64,000 bases of DNA from DATGPD01 sp031423015 (GCA_031423015.1 JANPER010000221.1:1-64000); one strand, 5' to 3'; positions 46,482 through 55,570 are shown, numbered from the stretch's first letter. The notes: generated by a model not told the origin, from the letters alone. Program-made: numbers and translations.

Positions 46482-47072
46482 ATGCTCGCTCCCCGCTGGC
46501 TCGGTTTGTTCGGCCTGCTTGCCCTCAGCTCTTGCACGACCCACCGCCGCACCGTGGTGGTGACGCCTCAGCCGGCGCGCTTGGTGGAGATCGAAGTCGA
46601 GGTCTACGACCCGGTGACCAATGGCGTGTGGGAAGGCGTCAGCGTTCGCGTCGTCGAGGGCTATCACGAGTGGAGCGGCTGCACCTGCGCGGCCGGCAAC
46701 CCCGACCTCTGGCAGGTCACGGATCGTACCGGCCGCGTGTTGTTTGCCGCCGAAGACCTCGCGGACGCCGACGTCGGCTTTCAAGAAGATGTCAGCCGGC
46801 GCGCCGTCCTCGACGCGGACCGCGACGTCGACGAGGCCTACGTCCTGATCGAGATCGACGCGATCGGCTTCGACCGCGTGTTCGTCGACGTGCCGGTCTC
46901 CTGGCAACAGCCCTCCGTCCTGGTGGAGGTGCCCTTCTCGCCCTTCCTGTCGGCGCAGGCTAGTCAGCTCGGGGCGAACTTAGTTCGCGAACAGAGTCGC
47001 GAGGCGCTGCTCGAGCGCGACGCCGCGCGCATCGTCACCGCGCGCGTGCGCCATGCCGCGCCGGTCGAGTAG
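46482..47072 (+). CDS. Lipoprotein of unknown function
   Basis: Protein of 196 residues with a lipoprotein signal (WLGLFGLLALSSC, Cys at about residue 18). The mature part starts with TTHRRTVVVTPQPARLVEIEVEVYDPVTNGVWEGVSVRVVE, a probable beta-domain (Pro-to-Val strands with a YHEWSGCTCAAGN loop), and continues with RTGRVLFAAEDLADADVGFQEDVSRRAVLD. The shape recalls carrier or carboxypeptidase-regulatory folds. The last 93 bases run antisense over the 3' end of the TlpA-like gene, so the annotated stop should be treated with some care. Confidence 0.75.
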   Translation: MLAPRWLGLFGLLALSSCTTHRRTVVVTPQPARLVEIEVEVYDPVTNGVWEGVSVRVVEGYHEWSGCTCAAGNPDLWQVTDRTGRVLFAAEDLADADVGFQEDVSRRAVLDADRDVDEAYVLIEIDAIGFDRVFVDVPVSWQQPSVLVEVPFSPFLSAQASQLGANLVREQSREALLERDAARIVTARVRHAAPVE

Positions 47073-48074
47073 TAGCGCACCCGGCAACGCGTCGATCGCC
47101 AGCCGCTGCACGAGCGCACCGTCGAAGTCCTTCTCTTGCACCTGCGCCCAGGTGAAGCCCAGCGCGCGCGCGCGTTCGCGCACTTCGTCGTCGGTACTTC
47201 CATCGACGGCGATGCCGACCATCTCGAGGCCCTGAGTGTGAAAGCGCGCGTAGGCCCCCGCCAATCCTGGCGCCTCGGCCGCAGAGATCGGACACCAGCT
47301 CGCCCAGCAGTGCAGCAAGATGACGCGGCCGCGCAGCGCACGCAGGTCGATGATCTGGCCCGAGAGTGCGATCGCACGCGCCTCGATGGACTGCGGCACG
47401 GTCGATGGCTGATCGGCGCTCGCAGGTTTGCCATAAAGCGATCCCAGCGCGTCGTCACGCAGTCCGTCGCTCAGCTGCTCGTCGGCCAGCAGGCGCCGCA
47501 CCAGCGTGACCCGCACGCGCGCCACGTCCGCTTCCGACCCGCACTGCTGCAGCACGCGGTGCACTGAGTCACCGACGAGCTGCGGAGGCTGACGCAAGTC
47601 GAGCGCGCGGAGCGCAAGGGCTTGCACGCGAGCGGCATCGAACTGGTTTTGCGCGGCGGCCTCGCGCAGCGCGCTCACGTAGACCTGGCCCACGAGTTGG
47701 TTGTGCTCGGGGACCGGCAGTCGCGCGTAGCGGGTGAAGTAGGAGTCCAACCGGCGCACCGCGGCTTCGCAGTCGCCGTGCAAGAACTGATAGACCGCGG
47801 GCGCGTAGTCGAGGGGCGCTAGATCTTGGCCGCGGTACTTGTCGAGGAAGCGCTCGAGTCCTGGCAGGGCTGCGCGGGGATCGGTCTGGCTGCATGGCGT
47901 CAGCACCTGACGCAGGTCGTGTACGAGTTCAGCGCCGGGCAGCGGCGGAGATTGTTGTGCGAGGACCTGCACCGAAAGCACGCTGCTCAAGAGCCACCTG
48001 ACGTGGGCTCGCCCGTTCCCCTCGGGTCGGCGAGGAGTCTCGACGCGAGACCGGCGGCGGACTAGGTCTTTCAT
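46980..48074 (-). CDS. TlpA-like secreted thioredoxin-fold protein with CPIS site
   Basis: Protein of 364 residues from the ATG at 48074. It has an N-terminal anchor or signal (RWLLSSVLSVQVLAQQ) after a basic leader, a helical repeat-like middle (about 50-215), and a C-terminal thioredoxin domain. The active site reads ILLHCWASWCPISAAEAPGL (about 250-268), that is C-P-I-S rather than CxxC, and a cis-Pro loop follows (DALPGALLLDRRG). Loss of the second Cys leaves a monothiol that cannot form the intramolecular disulfide of TlpA. It may act as a peroxidase-like or scaffolding protein. The upstream frame to 48395 is Arg/Pro-rich and not likely coding. Confidence 0.85.
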   Translation of the reverse strand: MKDLVRRRSRVETPRRPEGNGRAHVRWLLSSVLSVQVLAQQSPPLPGAELVHDLRQVLTPCSQTDPRAALPGLERFLDKYRGQDLAPLDYAPAVYQFLHGDCEAAVRRLDSYFTRYARLPVPEHNQLVGQVYVSALREAAAQNQFDAARVQALALRALDLRQPPQLVGDSVHRVLQQCGSEADVARVRVTLVRRLLADEQLSDGLRDDALGSLYGKPASADQPSTVPQSIEARAIALSGQIIDLRALRGRVILLHCWASWCPISAAEAPGLAGAYARFHTQGLEMVGIAVDGSTDDEVRERARALGFTWAQVQEKDFDGALVQRLAIDALPGALLLDRRGMAHARGDDARGVALEQRLATLFAN

Positions 48075-48440
48075 GCAGCGCGCATCGGGCCCGCCTTCGT
48101 TGGCGGGCTGACGGTCCCAGAGTCTAGCCACTGGCATGCACACTAGGGTCGAGGATGTCCGGCGACTTCGGCGGCGGTCGTTCGCTCGCATCCGTGTCCG
48201 ATTTGCCCGGGTCGGGCCCTTGCGAGTGGCCTGAGCTTGGCGGCGATGGGCCCCGCTCCTTGGCCGCCGCTGACCTGCAACCTGTGGTTTCTGGCCCAAG
48301 GCCGCCCTGCGCGGACGATCGCCTTCTCCGCGAATCACCCTGACTGCCGCAGGTGGCCCTCTTGGCGTGGCCGCATCGGGGGCTATCGTTCTCATGTCGT
48401 CCTGCCTGACAAGACGAAGTCACCCCTGGAGTAGCTCACG
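48075..48440. other. Intergenic region without recognised features
   Basis: Between the divergent starts of the TlpA-like gene and the Q-rich gene lie 366 bases. Short open frames exist on both strands (48124-48423 minus, 48155-48343 plus) but have no motif or ribosome-binding support. The stretch presumably carries both promoters. A GGAG sits about 12 bases before the ATG at 48441. Confidence 0.5.
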
Positions 48441-49154
48441 ATGCGCAGATTCATGTTGTTGTCGAGTGCTGTGGCCCTCTTCGCGGGGTTGGCCCCGGCC
48501 CAGCTCGGTCCCGACCCACGCGATCAGATGAAGCAGATTGCCGAGAAGGTCGCGACGGAGATGAAAGAGATCGACCGCTTGCTGATGTCGCGCGACGCGG
48601 GCAAGGCAGCCACCGAGGCGCTGCAACGCAGCGCCGAGGGCATCGACAAGATGCTCGACGGTGCGCAAAGCTCGAACAAGCGCGTGCAACAGGGCATCGA
48701 CGAGCTGATCGAGCAACTCAGTAAGTCGGGGCTTTGAAGCGGTAGTGGCGAAGGCTCTGGTCAGGGCCAACAAGACGAACCGCAGGACGGCGAGCAGAAG
48801 AAGCCGCAGCAGCAGCAGGGGCCGCGCCAGGAGAACCAAACTCCTGACATGGTTCGGCAAGAGCAGCAACAACAGCAACAACAGCAACAGCAGCAGGGTC
48901 AGTCGAAGCCGCAGGGTGGGCAGCCAAACCCGACCTCAGCGGAGAACAAGCAGGCCAGCAAGGCGCAGGCCGACGACGGCAAGGAAGTCGCGGAGCGGGC
49001 GCGCGAAGTCGCCGAGTGGGGCAACCTGCCGGAGTACTTGGGCGGCATCAAGCAGCGCGGCGGTGTGCCCGAGGTGAGCGAGAAGTATCGCAAGCTCTAC
49101 GACGCGTACCTCAGGGCGCAGTCGAAGAAGCCGGCGACCAACACGCCGAAGTGA
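48441..49154 (+). pseudogene. Secreted Q-rich protein interrupted by an in-frame TGA
   Basis: The frame starts at 48441 with a signal peptide (MLLSSAVALFAGLAPAQ) and a helical part (DQMKQIAEKVATEMKEIDRLL ... GIDELIEQLSKSGL), then meets TGA at 48735-48737. The same frame continues without another stop: SGSGEGSGQGQQDEPQDGE, a long Gln run (about 48868-48897), and a conserved-looking end (EWGNLPEYLGGIKQRGGVPEVSEKYRKLYDAYLRAQ). Intact, this would be one protein of about 237 residues. A single CGA-to-TGA change, a sequencing error, or stop-codon readthrough would all explain it. Translation of the first part alone would give 98 residues. Confidence 0.7.
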
Positions 49155-49172
49155 ACCGCGTTTGCGGCACGC

Positions 49173-49207
49173 CTCAGAGCCTGAGCAACAATTGCTCAGG
49201 CTCTGAG
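49173..49207. terminator. 16-bp perfect hairpin, bidirectional terminator candidate
   Basis: CTCAGAGCCTGAGCAA (49173-49188) pairs perfectly with 49192-49207 around a three-base loop CAA. It lies 19 bases after the stop of the Q-rich gene and upstream of the convergent recD2 stop. The following bases are only moderately T-rich (TTCTTT), so termination rests mainly on stem strength. Confidence 0.7.
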
Positions 49208-49219
49208 TTCTTTGCTGGT

Positions 49220-49240
49220 GGGGGAGGCGGACCCTCCCCC
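49220..49240. terminator. GC-rich hairpin (8-bp stem)
   Basis: GGGGGAGG (49220-49227) pairs with CCTCCCCC (49233-49240) around a five-base loop. It follows the 16-bp hairpin and may act with it to stop transcription from either side. Confidence 0.45.
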
Positions 49241-49272
49241 ACGCCGGCCGCGACACGCGGCCTCCCCCTCCT

Positions 49273-49291
49273 CGGCGCCTGATGGGCGCCG
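49273..49291. terminator. GC-rich hairpin (7-bp stem)
   Basis: CGGCGCC (49273-49279) pairs with GGCGCCG (49285-49291) around a five-base loop. It is the third hairpin in the 184-base space between the convergent Q-rich gene and recD2. No T-run follows on either strand. Confidence 0.4.
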
Positions 49292-49337
49292 GGCGGCCAC
49301 GGCGGGTCGATTTCTGCTCACGCCCTTAGATTAGGAC

Positions 49338-51518
49338 TTAGGGCAGCGCCGCGCGCAGTCGCTCCGCCAGCCCGCTGTTGCGCCGCAACGCCTCGGCGTT
49401 GTCGACCGCCATCTGCAACGCCTTGGCCGAGCCCACGAGCACTACGAGGCGCCGTCCGCGCGTCACCGCGGTGTAGAGCAAGTTGCGCCGCAGCATCATG
49501 AAGTGCTCGGTGGTGAGCGGGATCACGACGGCGGGGTACTCGCTGCCTTGCGCTCGGTGCACTGAGATGGCGTAGCCAGGCACCAACTGGTCGAGCTCAC
49601 CGGCAGCGTAGGTCAGCGTACGCTCGCCAAAGCGCACCAGCAGTCGCTCCTCGTCGTCGATGTCGACGACGCGACCGGCATCGCCGTTGAACACCTCGCG
49701 CTCGTGATCGTTGCGCACCTGCAGCACCTTGTCGCCGACGCGGAACGTCGCCGCGCCGCGCGTGATCTCGCGGCCCGTGGGGTTCAGCGTCTGCCGCAGC
49801 TCCGCGTTGAGGGCGTCGGCGCCGACTTCGCCGCGGTACATCGGACACAGCACCTGGATTTCGAGCAGCGGGTCCAGACCGAAAGCGCGCGGGATGCGTT
49901 GGGCTAGCAACTCGCGCAGCACGGAGCGCGTCTGCGTGACGTTCGGAGTCTCGATGAAGAAGAAGTCAGCGCCTTCCTCGCCGCGTCCGGGGGCGGTGCC
50001 GTGCAGGATCTCGTGTGCCGCGGCGACGATGTGCGACGCCTTCTGCTGCCGGAAGATCTCGCGCAGCGCCCTGACTGGCACGACCCCGCTGTCGATGAGA
50101 TCGCGCAGGAAGTTGCCAGGGCCGACCGCGGGCAGTTGGTCGGCGTCGCCCATGAACACCACGCGCATGCCCGGCGGCGTGGCGCGCAGCAGGGCGTAGG
50201 CCAATTGCACGTCGAGCATCGAGGTCTCGTCGACCACCAGCATGTCACCCTCGATGGGGTTCTCCGCCGCGCGTTGAAAGCGGTAGATGCCGGCCTGGAA
50301 CTCGAGCAACCGATGGATCGTGGTGGCGGCGTGCTTGGTGGCCTCTTCGAGGCGCTTGCTGGCGCGCCCCGTCGGGGCGCACAGCCGCAGCCGCAGTCCG
50401 TGTTGGCGCATGATGTTGACCAGCGCGCGCACGATCGTGGTCTTGCCGACGCCCGGTCCACCGGTGATCACCGACACCGGCCCGTGCAGCGCGCTCACCA
50501 GCGCCGCGCGTTGGCCGTCGGGCAGTTGCAAAGCGCTGCTGGCCGCAAACGTCGCGACGGCCTGCGTGGCGTCGAACGGCAGCGCGCGCAGCGCCGCCGT
50601 CGCCAACTGCGCGAGTCGGCGCGCACAGCCCAGCTCGGCCAAGTGCAGCGTGCGCGGATACACCCGCGCGCTGCTGCCGACGCACTCTTCGGCGACGACT
50701 CGGCCGTCGTGCGACAAGTCGCGCACCGCGTCCTCCACGAGTTCTGGGTCCACATCGAGCAGACCGACCGTCGCCTGCACCAGTTCGTCGGCGGGCAAGA
50801 AGCAGTGACCTTCACGCGTCGCCTCGCCGAGCGTGAACATGGCGCCGGCGCGCACGCGCGACGGCGCGTCGCGCGCGATACCTAGGCGTTGCGCCAGCTG
50901 ATCGGCGGTCTTGAAGCCGACGCCGATGACCTCGTCGGCCAGACGAAACGGATCGGCTTCGATCAGCGCCGCGGCACCGCGGCCGTAGCGCTTCACGATG
51001 CGCGTCGCCAACGCCGCCCCCAGTCCGTGGCTGCGCAAGAACACCATCACGTCCTGCACGTCGCGCTGCGCGCGCAGCGCCTCGACCAGGCCGCTCGCTT
51101 TGGCCGAACCGAGGCCGCGCACGTCCCGCAGCCGGTCGGGCGTCGCGTCGATGATCGCCAACGCGTCGTCACCCAGCGCGTCGACGATCTTGCGCGCGGT
51201 CGCCGGCCCGATGCCGTGCACCAGGCCAGAGCCCAGGTATGCCACCAAGCCGTCCTTGGTCTTGGGCCCCTCCGACTCCACCAGCCGGACCTCCATCTGC
51301 CGCCCGAAGCGGGGGTGCTCGGTGACCTTCCCGGTCAGTCTAAGCTGCTGGCCCTCATTGAATTGGGCCAGGACCCCAACCACTGTCACGAGGCCGCCGG
51401 GAGGCTCGGTCTGCAGTCGGACGACAGCAAAACCGGTCTCAGCGTTCTTGAACGTGAAGCGCGCGACGGTGCCGCTCCATGTGACCTCGCCTGGCTCTTG
51501 CGCGCTGTTTTGTGGCAC
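49338..51518 (-). CDS. recD2: RecD-like DNA helicase (RecD2)
   Basis: Protein of 726 residues from the GTG at 51518. An N-terminal OB-like part (VTWSGTVARFTFKNAETGFAVVRL) and HhH segments (GIGPATARKIVDALGDDALAIID, VRGLGSAKASGLVEAL) precede the superfamily 1B helicase core: GGPGVGKTTIVRAL (Walker A, about 353-366), VVDETSMLDVQLAYALL (Walker B), GDADQLPAVGPGNFLRDLI and the C-terminal UvrD-like region ending YAISVHRAQGSEYPAVVIPL. RecD2 unwinds DNA 5'-3' in repair without RecBC partners. Downstream, hairpins separate it from the convergent Q-rich gene. Confidence 0.95.
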   Translation of the reverse strand: MPQNSAQEPGEVTWSGTVARFTFKNAETGFAVVRLQTEPPGGLVTVVGVLAQFNEGQQLRLTGKVTEHPRFGRQMEVRLVESEGPKTKDGLVAYLGSGLVHGIGPATARKIVDALGDDALAIIDATPDRLRDVRGLGSAKASGLVEALRAQRDVQDVMVFLRSHGLGAALATRIVKRYGRGAAALIEADPFRLADEVIGVGFKTADQLAQRLGIARDAPSRVRAGAMFTLGEATREGHCFLPADELVQATVGLLDVDPELVEDAVRDLSHDGRVVAEECVGSSARVYPRTLHLAELGCARRLAQLATAALRALPFDATQAVATFAASSALQLPDGQRAALVSALHGPVSVITGGPGVGKTTIVRALVNIMRQHGLRLRLCAPTGRASKRLEEATKHAATTIHRLLEFQAGIYRFQRAAENPIEGDMLVVDETSMLDVQLAYALLRATPPGMRVVFMGDADQLPAVGPGNFLRDLIDSGVVPVRALREIFRQQKASHIVAAAHEILHGTAPGRGEEGADFFFIETPNVTQTRSVLRELLAQRIPRAFGLDPLLEIQVLCPMYRGEVGADALNAELRQTLNPTGREITRGAATFRVGDKVLQVRNDHEREVFNGDAGRVVDIDDEERLLVRFGERTLTYAAGELDQLVPGYAISVHRAQGSEYPAVVIPLTTEHFMMLRRNLLYTAVTRGRRLVVLVGSAKALQMAVDNAEALRRNSGLAERLRAALP

Positions 51519-51636
51519 CGGGCGTTGCTCGAACTGGGGGCGAGGTTATCGTCCGCGACCCGCCTGACGGTCGATGAATCGGCCACGGCAGCGCAAGCCG
51601 CGCCGGCCGAGTGTTGATCGCAACCCTTCGTGACGA

Positions 51637-51927
51637 ATGATCAAGGTCCAAATCCGCCCCAATGAGCCCGTCGATGCGGCTCTCCGTCGCTTCAAGCGGC
51701 AGTGCAACTACGCCGGCGTGTTCCGCCTGGCCAAGAAGTACAACAACTACGAGAAGCCGAGCGACAAGAAGCGGCGCGAAGACCGGGAGCGCATCCGCAA
51801 CATCCAGCGCGCCCAGCGCCGGCAGACGCGCGTGCGCACGCGCACGGCGCGCAAGTCCAAGGTGAAGGCCGCGCAGTCTGGTGACCCCGAAGACGTTGGC
51901 GTCGATGCGGTAGCGGCTCTCGACTGA
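51637..51927 (+). CDS. rpsU: 30S ribosomal protein S21
   Basis: Protein of 96 residues: IKVQIRPNEPVDAALRRFKRQCNYAGVFRLAKKYNNYEKPSDKKRRED is the S21 fold (helix, kink, basic helix). Ordinary S21 has about 58-71 residues. Here a basic extension and an acidic end (SGDPEDVGVDAVAALD) add about 25 residues. It helps translation initiation on the 30S subunit. No strong Shine-Dalgarno is seen before the ATG. It is divergent from recD2 with about 120 bases between, room for both promoters. Confidence 0.93.
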   Translation: MIKVQIRPNEPVDAALRRFKRQCNYAGVFRLAKKYNNYEKPSDKKRREDRERIRNIQRAQRRQTRVRTRTARKSKVKAAQSGDPEDVGVDAVAALD

Positions 51928-52005
51928 AGCCCCTCTGGCTGAGCGCCGGCTCCGCCGGGTTGCTTGCAGCCGTTCGCTGGTGATCGTCCGGGCTAGACTG
52001 CCCGC

Positions 52006-53049
52006 GTGCTGCCCCGCTTCGCTGGCCAACCGCCAAGAGATCTGACCCGACCGCTGCAACGCGTCGAGGTGAAGATCGACGCCCGGCAGGCCGGCGCCCG
52101 CCTCGATGTGGCGCTGCAGTTCTTTCTGTCTTGGCGCTCACGCACGGCTGTGCATCGGCTGATTCGCGAAGGCCTCGTCGAACTGGATGGCCGCGTGGCG
52201 CGACCGTCGTCGCGCGTGCGTCATGGCGAGTTGATCGTCGTGAATGTGCCGGACAAGCCCGAGCCTGATGTCTCGACGGCGCCGACCGACTTCGAGGTGC
52301 CGATCCTGTACGAGGATCGGTGGCTCGTCGTCGTCGACAAGCCGGCCGGTCTTGCGGTGCACCCGGCGGGCCGGCGGGTCTACGGCACGCTGATCCACTT
52401 CTTGCACTGTCGCTACCGGCGACCCGACGATCCCGCGCACGATGTCGTGCCGCGCCTCTTGCACCGCCTCGATCGCGAGACTTCCGGCGTCGTCGCCGCG
52501 GGTCTCGATGACGACTTTCATGCGGAGGTCGGCCGCCAGTTCGAGGATCGCTTGGTGCGCAAGACCTACCTGGCCGTGGTGCGCGGTCAGCCACCTGCTC
52601 GGTCTGGCAGCGTCGAGTTCGGCATCGGCCCGGCGCGTTCCGGCACTGCCATCCGACTCAAGATGGAGGCGCGCCGCGACGGCAGCGGTCTGTCGGCGTC
52701 GACGCAGTATCGCGTGCTCGCCACGACTGACGAGTTGTCGCTCGTCGAGCTGTCACCCAAGACCGGGCGAACCCACCAGCTGCGCGTGCACATGGCAGCG
52801 ATCGGTTGCCCGCTCGTGGGCGACAAGGTCTACGGCGTGCCCGACGCGATCTTCCTCGCGCACATCAAGGGCGAACTTTCGGTCGAGCAGCAGAGCGATC
52901 TCATCCTCGATCGTCACGCGTTGCACGCGCACCGGCTGCGACTGCATCACCCTCGGCGGCAGCAGGACTTGGAGATCGTCGCGCCGTTGCCGCCTGACAT
53001 GGCTGCCCTGGTCGGCGTCGATCCGAACGATCCCCTCAGGTCCCGATAG
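52006..53049 (+). CDS. RluA-family pseudouridine synthase
   Basis: Protein of 347 residues from the GTG at 52006. It has an N-terminal S4-like RNA-binding part (ARLDVALQFFLSWRSRTAVHRLIREGLVELDG) and the catalytic domain with LLHRLDRETSGVVAAG (catalytic Asp), VVVDKPAGLAVHPAG, RKTYLAVVRG, and LVELSPKTGRTHQLRVHMAAIGCPLVGDKVYG. It isomerises uridine in rRNA or tRNA; the family is certain, the site (RluC/D-type) is not. It follows rpsU by 78 bases and may share its transcript. Confidence 0.92.
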   Translation: MLPRFAGQPPRDLTRPLQRVEVKIDARQAGARLDVALQFFLSWRSRTAVHRLIREGLVELDGRVARPSSRVRHGELIVVNVPDKPEPDVSTAPTDFEVPILYEDRWLVVVDKPAGLAVHPAGRRVYGTLIHFLHCRYRRPDDPAHDVVPRLLHRLDRETSGVVAAGLDDDFHAEVGRQFEDRLVRKTYLAVVRGQPPARSGSVEFGIGPARSGTAIRLKMEARRDGSGLSASTQYRVLATTDELSLVELSPKTGRTHQLRVHMAAIGCPLVGDKVYGVPDAIFLAHIKGELSVEQQSDLILDRHALHAHRLRLHHPRRQQDLEIVAPLPPDMAALVGVDPNDPLRSR

Positions 53050-53304
53050 GGATCCGTTGCCGCATCTGCCGAGGTCACTCGGCATCGCGTCATCGGCGTG
53101 GACTGGCGCGAACGGAGCCCCCGTGTTCGTGCCGCCTGAACTGTTGATCGTCGGCGCGGGACGACCTGTGTCTTGTCCGCTGCGGTGCGCCTCGCCATGC
53201 TCACCGCTCAATCTGCCGCCCAACGAAGTCGTTGATGAACGGCGGCAGGATCGCTGGGATAGGTCGCCTCGCTCGACCGAAGCCCGGCCCCACTCGAAGG
53301 ATCC

Positions 53305-55539
53305 ATGCAACACTTCTCTCACTCGGCTCGAAGCCCCCGCTCGGCACCGCGGCCTACGCTCGTCTGTTCGTTCGTCGCCGCTGTCCTCGGCATCCTCTCG
53401 CTCTCACCCGCGGCGCCGGCCCAGGTAACTTGGCGGCAACGCTCGATGGAGCCGATGTTCGCGCCAGCGATGGCGTTCGCTGCCAACCGCGGTCGCACCG
53501 TGTTGTTTGGCAAGCTGTCGTCCGGCGCGGCGCTGACCGTCGAATGGGATGGCCACGATTGGATCGAGCGCAACCCGGCCAACAGTCCTTCGCCGCGCAG
53601 CGAGCACGCGATGGCGTACGACGCTCTGCGCGGGCGCGTGGTGCTGTTCGGCGGCACGGATGGCATTGGCAACTACTTCGACGACACCTGGGAGTGGGAC
53701 GGCACCAACTGGACGCAGCGCACCCCGTCCACCCGCCCGTCCGTCCGGTCGCAGCACATGATGGCCTACGACAGCGCGCGCTTGCGTGTGGTGCTGTTCG
53801 GCGGTAACGCGTCGGGCTTCCAGCAGGACACTTGGGAGTTCGATGGCACCAACTGGACGCTGCGCGCGCCGGCGACGCGACCGCCCGCGCGCTCGTTCGG
53901 CAGTCTGGTGTACGACCAAGCGCGCGCGGTGTCGGTGCTGTTTGGCGGCACCGGCTCGGGGGCGGTGCAGCTCAACGACACCTGGGAGTGGAACGGCACC
54001 ACGTGGGCCCAGCGCACGCCGGCGACTCGACCACCGGTGCGCGAGTTCTGCGCCATGGCCTACGACGTCACGCGTCAGCGCAGCGTGTTGTTCGGCGGCA
54101 ACGGGGCGACTGGCTCCTTGAGCGATACCTGGGAGTGGAATGGTACGACGTGGGCGCAGTTCACGCCGGCCACGCGCCCGTCGGCGCGCGGCAACCACGC
54201 GATGGCGTACGACACGTCGCGCCAGCGCACGGTGCTGTTCGGCGGCTTTGCCGCCACGGACACGTGGGAGTGGAACGGCGCCAGTTGGGTCGAGCGCATG
54301 CCCTCGGTGACGCAGCCTTCGCTGCAGTTCGGGCACGCGATGGCCTACGACAGCTTGCGCAGTCGCAGCGTCCTCTTCGGCGGGATTGGCCAGGCCCTCA
54401 GCAACGACACCTGGGAGTGGAATGGTCGCACCTGGACACGCCTGCTGCCGGGCATTGTGCCGGCGGCGCGCTTCACGCACGCCATGGCGTTCGACTCCTT
54501 CCGCAACCGCAGCGTCATGTTCGGCGGCTTCTCGAGCGTGTCGAACACGTTCTTCAACGATACGTGGGAGTGGAACGGCACGACGTGGACGCAGCTCAGT
54601 CCGATCACGCGACCGGCCGTGCGTCGCCACCTCGCGCTGGCCTACGACTCGGCTCGTCGGCGGATCGTGTTGTTCGGCGGTTTCAGCACCGTGCAGAACT
54701 ACGGCGACACCTGGGAGTTCGACGGCAACAACTGGACGCAGCGCTTTTCCGCCAATGCGCCGACCGCGCGCTGGGGCCACGGCATGGCGTACGACGTCGG
54801 GCGCGGGCGCGTCGTGCTGTTTGGTGGGATCGCGGCCACGAGCTTCAATGACACTTGGGAATGGGACGGCACCAACTGGCTGCAGCGCACGCCAGCGACC
54901 AGTCCATCAGCGCGCAATCAGCACGCGATGGCCTACGACTTGGCGCGCGGCAAGACCGTGCTGTTCGGTTCCGGCGCCGCGCCGATGGAGGAGACGTGGG
55001 AGTGGGACGGCAACAACTGGGCGCAGCGCACCCCGCTGGTCTCTGCGCCCGGCCGCTACTACGAAGCCCTGGCCTACGACAGCGCGCGCGGCGTGACCGT
55101 GATGTTCGGCGGTCTCAACCCCGCGGGTGGGTCGCGGCTGACGACGTACGAGTATCAAGGCTACTGCGACTCGGCGGGCTCGGGTCAGGTGAGCGGCGGT
55201 CCCACGCTGCAATGCACGAACGTGCCCTACGTCGGCGGTTCGCTCTGCATCACCTTCGCCAGTCCGAACGGCAGCGGCGTGTTGCTGCTCGCCCCCGGTC
55301 CATGTCAGCAGCCGCCGATCCCGATCGCGCTGCCCTTCTTGTGCCAGCCGATCAGTCTCTACCCCAATCCTGCGACGCTGGTGTCGCTGCCGCTTGGCGG
55401 CAATCCGGCCAACCTTTGCCTGCCGATCCCGGCCAACCCAGCCTTGGCCTACGGTGAGCTGTGCTTACAGGCGTTGGCTCAGAGCGGAGCTTGCTTCAAC
55501 GCCACCAACGGCGTGCTGGTGCGGATCCTGGCGGAGTGA
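53305..55539 (+). CDS. Secreted kelch-like repeat protein
   Basis: Protein of 744 residues with a signal peptide (FVAAVLGILSLSPAAPAQ). About eleven repeats of about 48 residues follow, with the core AYDxxRxRxVLFGG and a TWEW(D/N)G.xW end, as in galactose-oxidase/kelch propellers. Eleven blades would not fit one ring, so two propellers are likely. The last 110 residues are the shared C-terminal module (GGPTLQCTNVPYVGGSLCITF ... YGELCLQALAQSGACFNATNGVLVRILAE) with several cysteines. The protein is probably surface-bound or extracellular and may bind carbohydrate. AAGGA precedes the ATG at about 10 bases. Confidence 0.9.
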   Translation: MQHFSHSARSPRSAPRPTLVCSFVAAVLGILSLSPAAPAQVTWRQRSMEPMFAPAMAFAANRGRTVLFGKLSSGAALTVEWDGHDWIERNPANSPSPRSEHAMAYDALRGRVVLFGGTDGIGNYFDDTWEWDGTNWTQRTPSTRPSVRSQHMMAYDSARLRVVLFGGNASGFQQDTWEFDGTNWTLRAPATRPPARSFGSLVYDQARAVSVLFGGTGSGAVQLNDTWEWNGTTWAQRTPATRPPVREFCAMAYDVTRQRSVLFGGNGATGSLSDTWEWNGTTWAQFTPATRPSARGNHAMAYDTSRQRTVLFGGFAATDTWEWNGASWVERMPSVTQPSLQFGHAMAYDSLRSRSVLFGGIGQALSNDTWEWNGRTWTRLLPGIVPAARFTHAMAFDSFRNRSVMFGGFSSVSNTFFNDTWEWNGTTWTQLSPITRPAVRRHLALAYDSARRRIVLFGGFSTVQNYGDTWEFDGNNWTQRFSANAPTARWGHGMAYDVGRGRVVLFGGIAATSFNDTWEWDGTNWLQRTPATSPSARNQHAMAYDLARGKTVLFGSGAAPMEETWEWDGNNWAQRTPLVSAPGRYYEALAYDSARGVTVMFGGLNPAGGSRLTTYEYQGYCDSAGSGQVSGGPTLQCTNVPYVGGSLCITFASPNGSGVLLLAPGPCQQPPIPIALPFLCQPISLYPNPATLVSLPLGGNPANLCLPIPANPALAYGELCLQALAQSGACFNATNGVLVRILAE

Positions 55540-55570
55540 GGCAGCTGGTTGGCGCCACCCTGCCCGGCGA

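Noticed and set aside
48155..48343. 62-codon frame in the space before the Q-rich gene
   Set aside because: No ribosome-binding site, no motif, and a composition typical of non-coding GC-rich DNA.
48735..48737. Selenocysteine at the in-frame TGA of the Q-rich gene
   Set aside because: No selenocysteine family resemblance and no convincing SECIS-type hairpin directly after the TGA; the residues around it are low-complexity linker.
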